DNA of 15,746 bases. Source: UBA6544 sp049601975. Lineage in GTDB: Bacteria; Pseudomonadota; Alphaproteobacteria; UBA8366. Positions 13,448-15,746 of this stretch are shown in pieces. The translations under genes and the position numbers were made by a program. The stretch spans positions 1 through 15,746 of the forward strand of contig JBMYRC010000102.1 of assembly GCA_049601975.1 (NCBI GenBank), in the 5' to 3' direction. A model generated the notes under the pieces. The model saw only the letters and a list, made by a program, of their open reading frames with translations, did not search any database and was not told where the DNA came from. How positions within the stretch are numbered: the stretch's first letter is position 1; every line of letters starts with the position of its first letter.

Positions 13448-14859
13448 GTGCGGATGAGATCGCAGCGCTGAGCCTGACCGACGTCGCGGCCAAGATCGCG
13501 GCCAAGGAGTTGTCGGCCGTGGAGGCAACAGAAGCGGCGCTAGATCGGATCGTGCGCCATGGCGACACGCTGAATTGCATCGCCGACGTCAACCCCGAGG
13601 ATACGCTGGCACAGGCCCGCAAGTCGGACGAGACCTTAGCAAAGGACGGCCCGTCGGGCCCACTGCATGGTGTGCCGCTGGCACATAAGGACATGTATTA
13701 CCGCGCCGGGCGGGTTAGCGCCTGTGGCTCGAAAATCCGCGCCGACTACGTGCCAGAGATTACGTCCACCGCGTTGGCAAAACTGGACGCGGCGGGAGCG
13801 CTGGAAGTCGCACGCTTGCAAATGGTCGAGTTTGCCACGGGGCCTACCGGCCACAATGAGATGGCCGGGACACCGTGCAATCCCTGGAATACCGAGCACA
13901 TCACTGGCGGCTCGTCGAGCGGCTCTGGTTCCGCCGTTGCGGGGCGCCTTGTCTATGGTGCGCTTGGTTCGGATACCGGTGGCTCGATCCGTATTCCGTC
14001 TTATTGCAATGGCCTTGTCGGCATGAAGGCGACCTATGGACGAGTAAGCCGCTATGGCGCGATGCCGCTGTCGTTCAGTCTTGATCACGTTGGCCCACTC
14101 TGCCGCACAGTGACCGATTGCGCTGTGATGACCCAGGCGGTGGCCGGTTACGATCCAGACGACCCCACGACCAGCCGCGAGCCGGTCGGTGATTACACCG
14201 CCGGGATCGAAGACGGCGTGAAGGGCCTCAGGCTCGGTGTGCCTGCCAACCATTTTTTCGACGATGTCGATGAGGAGGTCCGTCTCGCTATCGAGGCTAG
14301 TATCGAGGTCTATCGGAAATTGGGTGCGGAGATCGTCGAGATCGAAATACCCGGTATTGCCGACGGCTTCGCGCTCGGGGAGGTATTAGGGCGCGTCGAG
14401 GCGGCCACATATCATTCGACCAATCTTCGTGAACGCCCGCAAGATTACGGCACACAGACTCGTAACCGCTTGATGCAAGGATTTTACTATCCGGGGACGC
14501 GTTATATCGAAGCGCTGAACCTTCGGGGTCAATTGTTGGCGCAATTCACCGAAGCGGTCTTCGATGTCGCTGATATGCTCATCGCGCCTTCAGTGCCGAT
14601 GGCAGTGCCGACCATCGCGGAGACAGATATGAGTGCGAACCAAGGTTTCCTCGATATGATCGCTCGGTTCGGCTCCTGCACCCGCCCGTTCAATTTCCTT
14701 GGCTTGCCGGCGCTCGGTGTGCCGTGCGGATTTACGTCGAACGGTCTGCCGACTGGATATCAGATCGTCGGACGCAGCTTCGATGAAGCGACACTGTTCA
14801 GGGCTGCTCGCGCGTATGAGCGGGAGACGGGCTGTACGGATAAGGCACCGGTGCTTTAA
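13444..14859 (+). CDS. Amidase-signature hydrolase, second copy
   Basis: Exactly 471 residues like the first copy, and alignable to it without obvious gaps over most of its length, with the same triad positions: K82 (GVPLAHKDMYYRAG), S157 (TGGSSSGSGSAVAG) and S181 (GSDTGGSIRIP). Further shared blocks are GPTGHNEMAGTPCNPWN, VSRYGAMPLSFSLDHVGPL and FNFLGLPALGVPCGFT. It is a full-length hydrolase with intact catalysis, coupled to its own AtzG-like gene by the ATGA overlap. The copies diverge most in the region after residue 290 and around the substrate pocket, so they may take different amides, or each may act on one amide of a diamide. It is the last gene of the rightward run and ends 51 bp from the opposing PrpF-like gene; I see no strong terminator between them. 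Confidence 0.9.
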   Translation: MSADEIAALSLTDVAAKIAAKELSAVEATEAALDRIVRHGDTLNCIADVNPEDTLAQARKSDETLAKDGPSGPLHGVPLAHKDMYYRAGRVSACGSKIRADYVPEITSTALAKLDAAGALEVARLQMVEFATGPTGHNEMAGTPCNPWNTEHITGGSSSGSGSAVAGRLVYGALGSDTGGSIRIPSYCNGLVGMKATYGRVSRYGAMPLSFSLDHVGPLCRTVTDCAVMTQAVAGYDPDDPTTSREPVGDYTAGIEDGVKGLRLGVPANHFFDDVDEEVRLAIEASIEVYRKLGAEIVEIEIPGIADGFALGEVLGRVEAATYHSTNLRERPQDYGTQTRNRLMQGFYYPGTRYIEALNLRGQLLAQFTEAVFDVADMLIAPSVPMAVPTIAETDMSANQGFLDMIARFGSCTRPFNFLGLPALGVPCGFTSNGLPTGYQIVGRSFDEATLFRAARAYERETGCTDKAPVL

Positions 14860-14910
14860 ATCTGGGCACGTGCTTCGACACGTTCAACATGAGCGTGCGA
14901 GTACGTGCAC

Positions 14911-15746
14911 CTAGACGTAAACTGTCCCCTCCATGATCCGCCGTGCTGTCCGGCCTAGTGTCGCGCGTTTGACGTCGTAGTCGTTGCCATTCAACTCCAC
15001 AACGCTTTCCGTCTCGATCACACCCGCCGGGTGGCCGATGCGGACTTCTATGCGGTCTTGCGCTTCCTCACGGCAAGCCTCGTAGACAATGGTGCCGGGA
15101 AGCTTGCTGGCGATGCCGGTGCAGACGGTGCTCGTGCCCGCATAGGTCTTGTGCATTTGCTGCATGAACATCAGGCGTGAGAGAAAGTCGCTTTCTTCCG
15201 CTTTGACCGTGCGGTCGCTGAGCGGTGCTTCGTAGTCTTGAGGCGGCGAGATCATGGCGATGATCGGTGCGGCCGGGCTTTCCTGTTTGCCGCGTGCCGG
15301 ATCGCTGATCATACCCATGGTAAAAGCCGCATGGGAGCGGATGCGTTCCAGTAGTTCAGTAAGGTCCTTGTCGGTGTCTATTTGATCCGCGGTCTCGGTG
15401 CCTTTCAGCCCAATATCCTGGGCTCGGATGAACACATGGGGATTGCCGATATCGATCATCGAAGCATCGATGGTGCCTAGGCCTGTGACCTCGAGCCGGT
15501 CCATGGGGTTTCCTGTCGGCAGCAAGGACCCGACGCCTCGCCCGGCGGTTTCGGCAAAATCGACTTGAATTTTAGCACCGCTGCCGGGGACGCCGGGAAT
15601 GTTGTAGTCGCCGCGTTCTTGCGGGCGTCCGCCTTCAACCGGCACCTCGCAATAGAGCATGCTTTGCAGGTTGGTGTTCCAGATGCGCACAGTCGTCATG
15701 GGCGAGATGGGCCGAACCATATTTTCCCAAATCGCGAAGGCACCGA
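14911..15746 (-). CDS. prpF: PrpF-family isomerase, N-terminal part beyond window
   Basis: The C-terminal 278 residues of a PrpF-type protein (family length about 390). The frame stays open to the right edge: the codons before the ATG at 15720 read GAFAIWEN, which is family sequence, so that ATG is internal. Visible motifs are VRIWNTN, DYNIPGVPGSGAKIQVDF, GSLLPTGNPMD, IDIGNPHVFIRAQDIGLKGT, MISPPQDYEAPL, KTYAGTSTVCTGIA, RIGHPAGVIETE and TARRIMEGTVYV. PrpF enzymes have a diaminopimelate-epimerase-like fold and move double bonds or change cis/trans geometry in unsaturated di- and tricarboxylates. Examples are 2-methylaconitate isomerase, 4-oxalomesaconate tautomerase and 3-methylitaconate isomerase. 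Near two LeuCD-type hydratases this fits an isomerisation step on the same class of acid. The catalytic residues of the N-terminal half cannot be checked here. Confidence 0.88.
   Translation of the reverse strand, partial: GAFAIWENMVRPISPMTTVRIWNTNLQSMLYCEVPVEGGRPQERGDYNIPGVPGSGAKIQVDFAETAGRGVGSLLPTGNPMDRLEVTGLGTIDASMIDIGNPHVFIRAQDIGLKGTETADQIDTDKDLTELLERIRSHAAFTMGMISDPARGKQESPAAPIIAMISPPQDYEAPLSDRTVKAEESDFLSRLMFMQQMHKTYAGTSTVCTGIASKLPGTIVYEACREEAQDRIEVRIGHPAGVIETESVVELNGNDYDVKRATLGRTARRIMEGTVYV

Noticed and set aside
11816..14859. GatA subunits of tRNA amidotransferase
   Set aside because: GatB is absent, the amidase is present twice, and the small partners are about 68 residues with an AtzG-like end instead of a typical ~95-residue GatC.
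14860..14910. Possible bidirectional terminator between the second amidase and the PrpF-like gene
   Set aside because: GCACGT and ACGTGC can pair, but only across a loop of about 30 nt, and there is no T-run on either strand.

Overview
The window looks like a chromosomal segment of an alphaproteobacterium, perhaps a Rhodospirillales-like lineage. This rests on moderately high GC by eye, a DUF983 protein, a fused ADP-forming acyl-CoA synthetase, a cNMP-binding/EAL protein, and clear Shine-Dalgarno (SD) sites before most genes. The taxonomic call is an inference. I see no RNA genes, insertion sequences, CRISPR arrays or attachment sites.

Layout. (1) 1-1012, minus strand: a PhoX-type (DUF839) phosphatase gene, cut by the left edge and broken by two single-base frameshifts. 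(2) 1192-5247, plus strand: two complete, diverged tandem copies of a LeuC/LeuD-type hydro-lyase pair. (3) 5404-6291: a small exported Sel1-like protein (plus) convergent with a DUF983 membrane protein (minus). (4) 6371-8458, minus strand: a fused ADP-forming acyl-CoA synthetase, divergent from a thiamine-diphosphate (ThDP) enzyme of the IlvB superfamily (8594-10279, plus). Their shared gap of about 135 bp holds an 8-bp perfect inverted repeat, a candidate operator. (5) 10365-14859, plus strand: a cNMP-binding/EAL c-di-GMP phosphodiesterase, then two tandem modules, each a ~68-residue AtzG/GatC-like protein followed by a 471-residue amidase-signature hydrolase. Both modules have the same 4-nt ATGA overlap. 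(6) 14911-15746, minus strand: a PrpF-family isomerase, cut by the right edge.

How the genes may fit together (inference). LeuCD-type enzymes hydrate or dehydrate maleate-, citraconate-, dimethylmaleate- or isopropylmalate-type diacids. PrpF relatives shift double bonds or change cis/trans geometry in the same kind of unsaturated diacid. Amidases with AtzG-like partners release acids from amides. ThDP enzymes of this fold cleave or decarboxylate 2-oxo acids, and ADP-forming synthetases activate small acids as CoA esters. Together they suggest a catabolic route from an amide or imide of a substituted unsaturated dicarboxylic acid into central metabolism. No LeuA, LeuB, lyase or transporter lies in the window, so the route is incomplete here. 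The most notable feature is that both two-subunit enzymes, LeuCD and AtzG-like/amidase, are duplicated in tandem as whole modules, and every copy keeps its catalytic residues.
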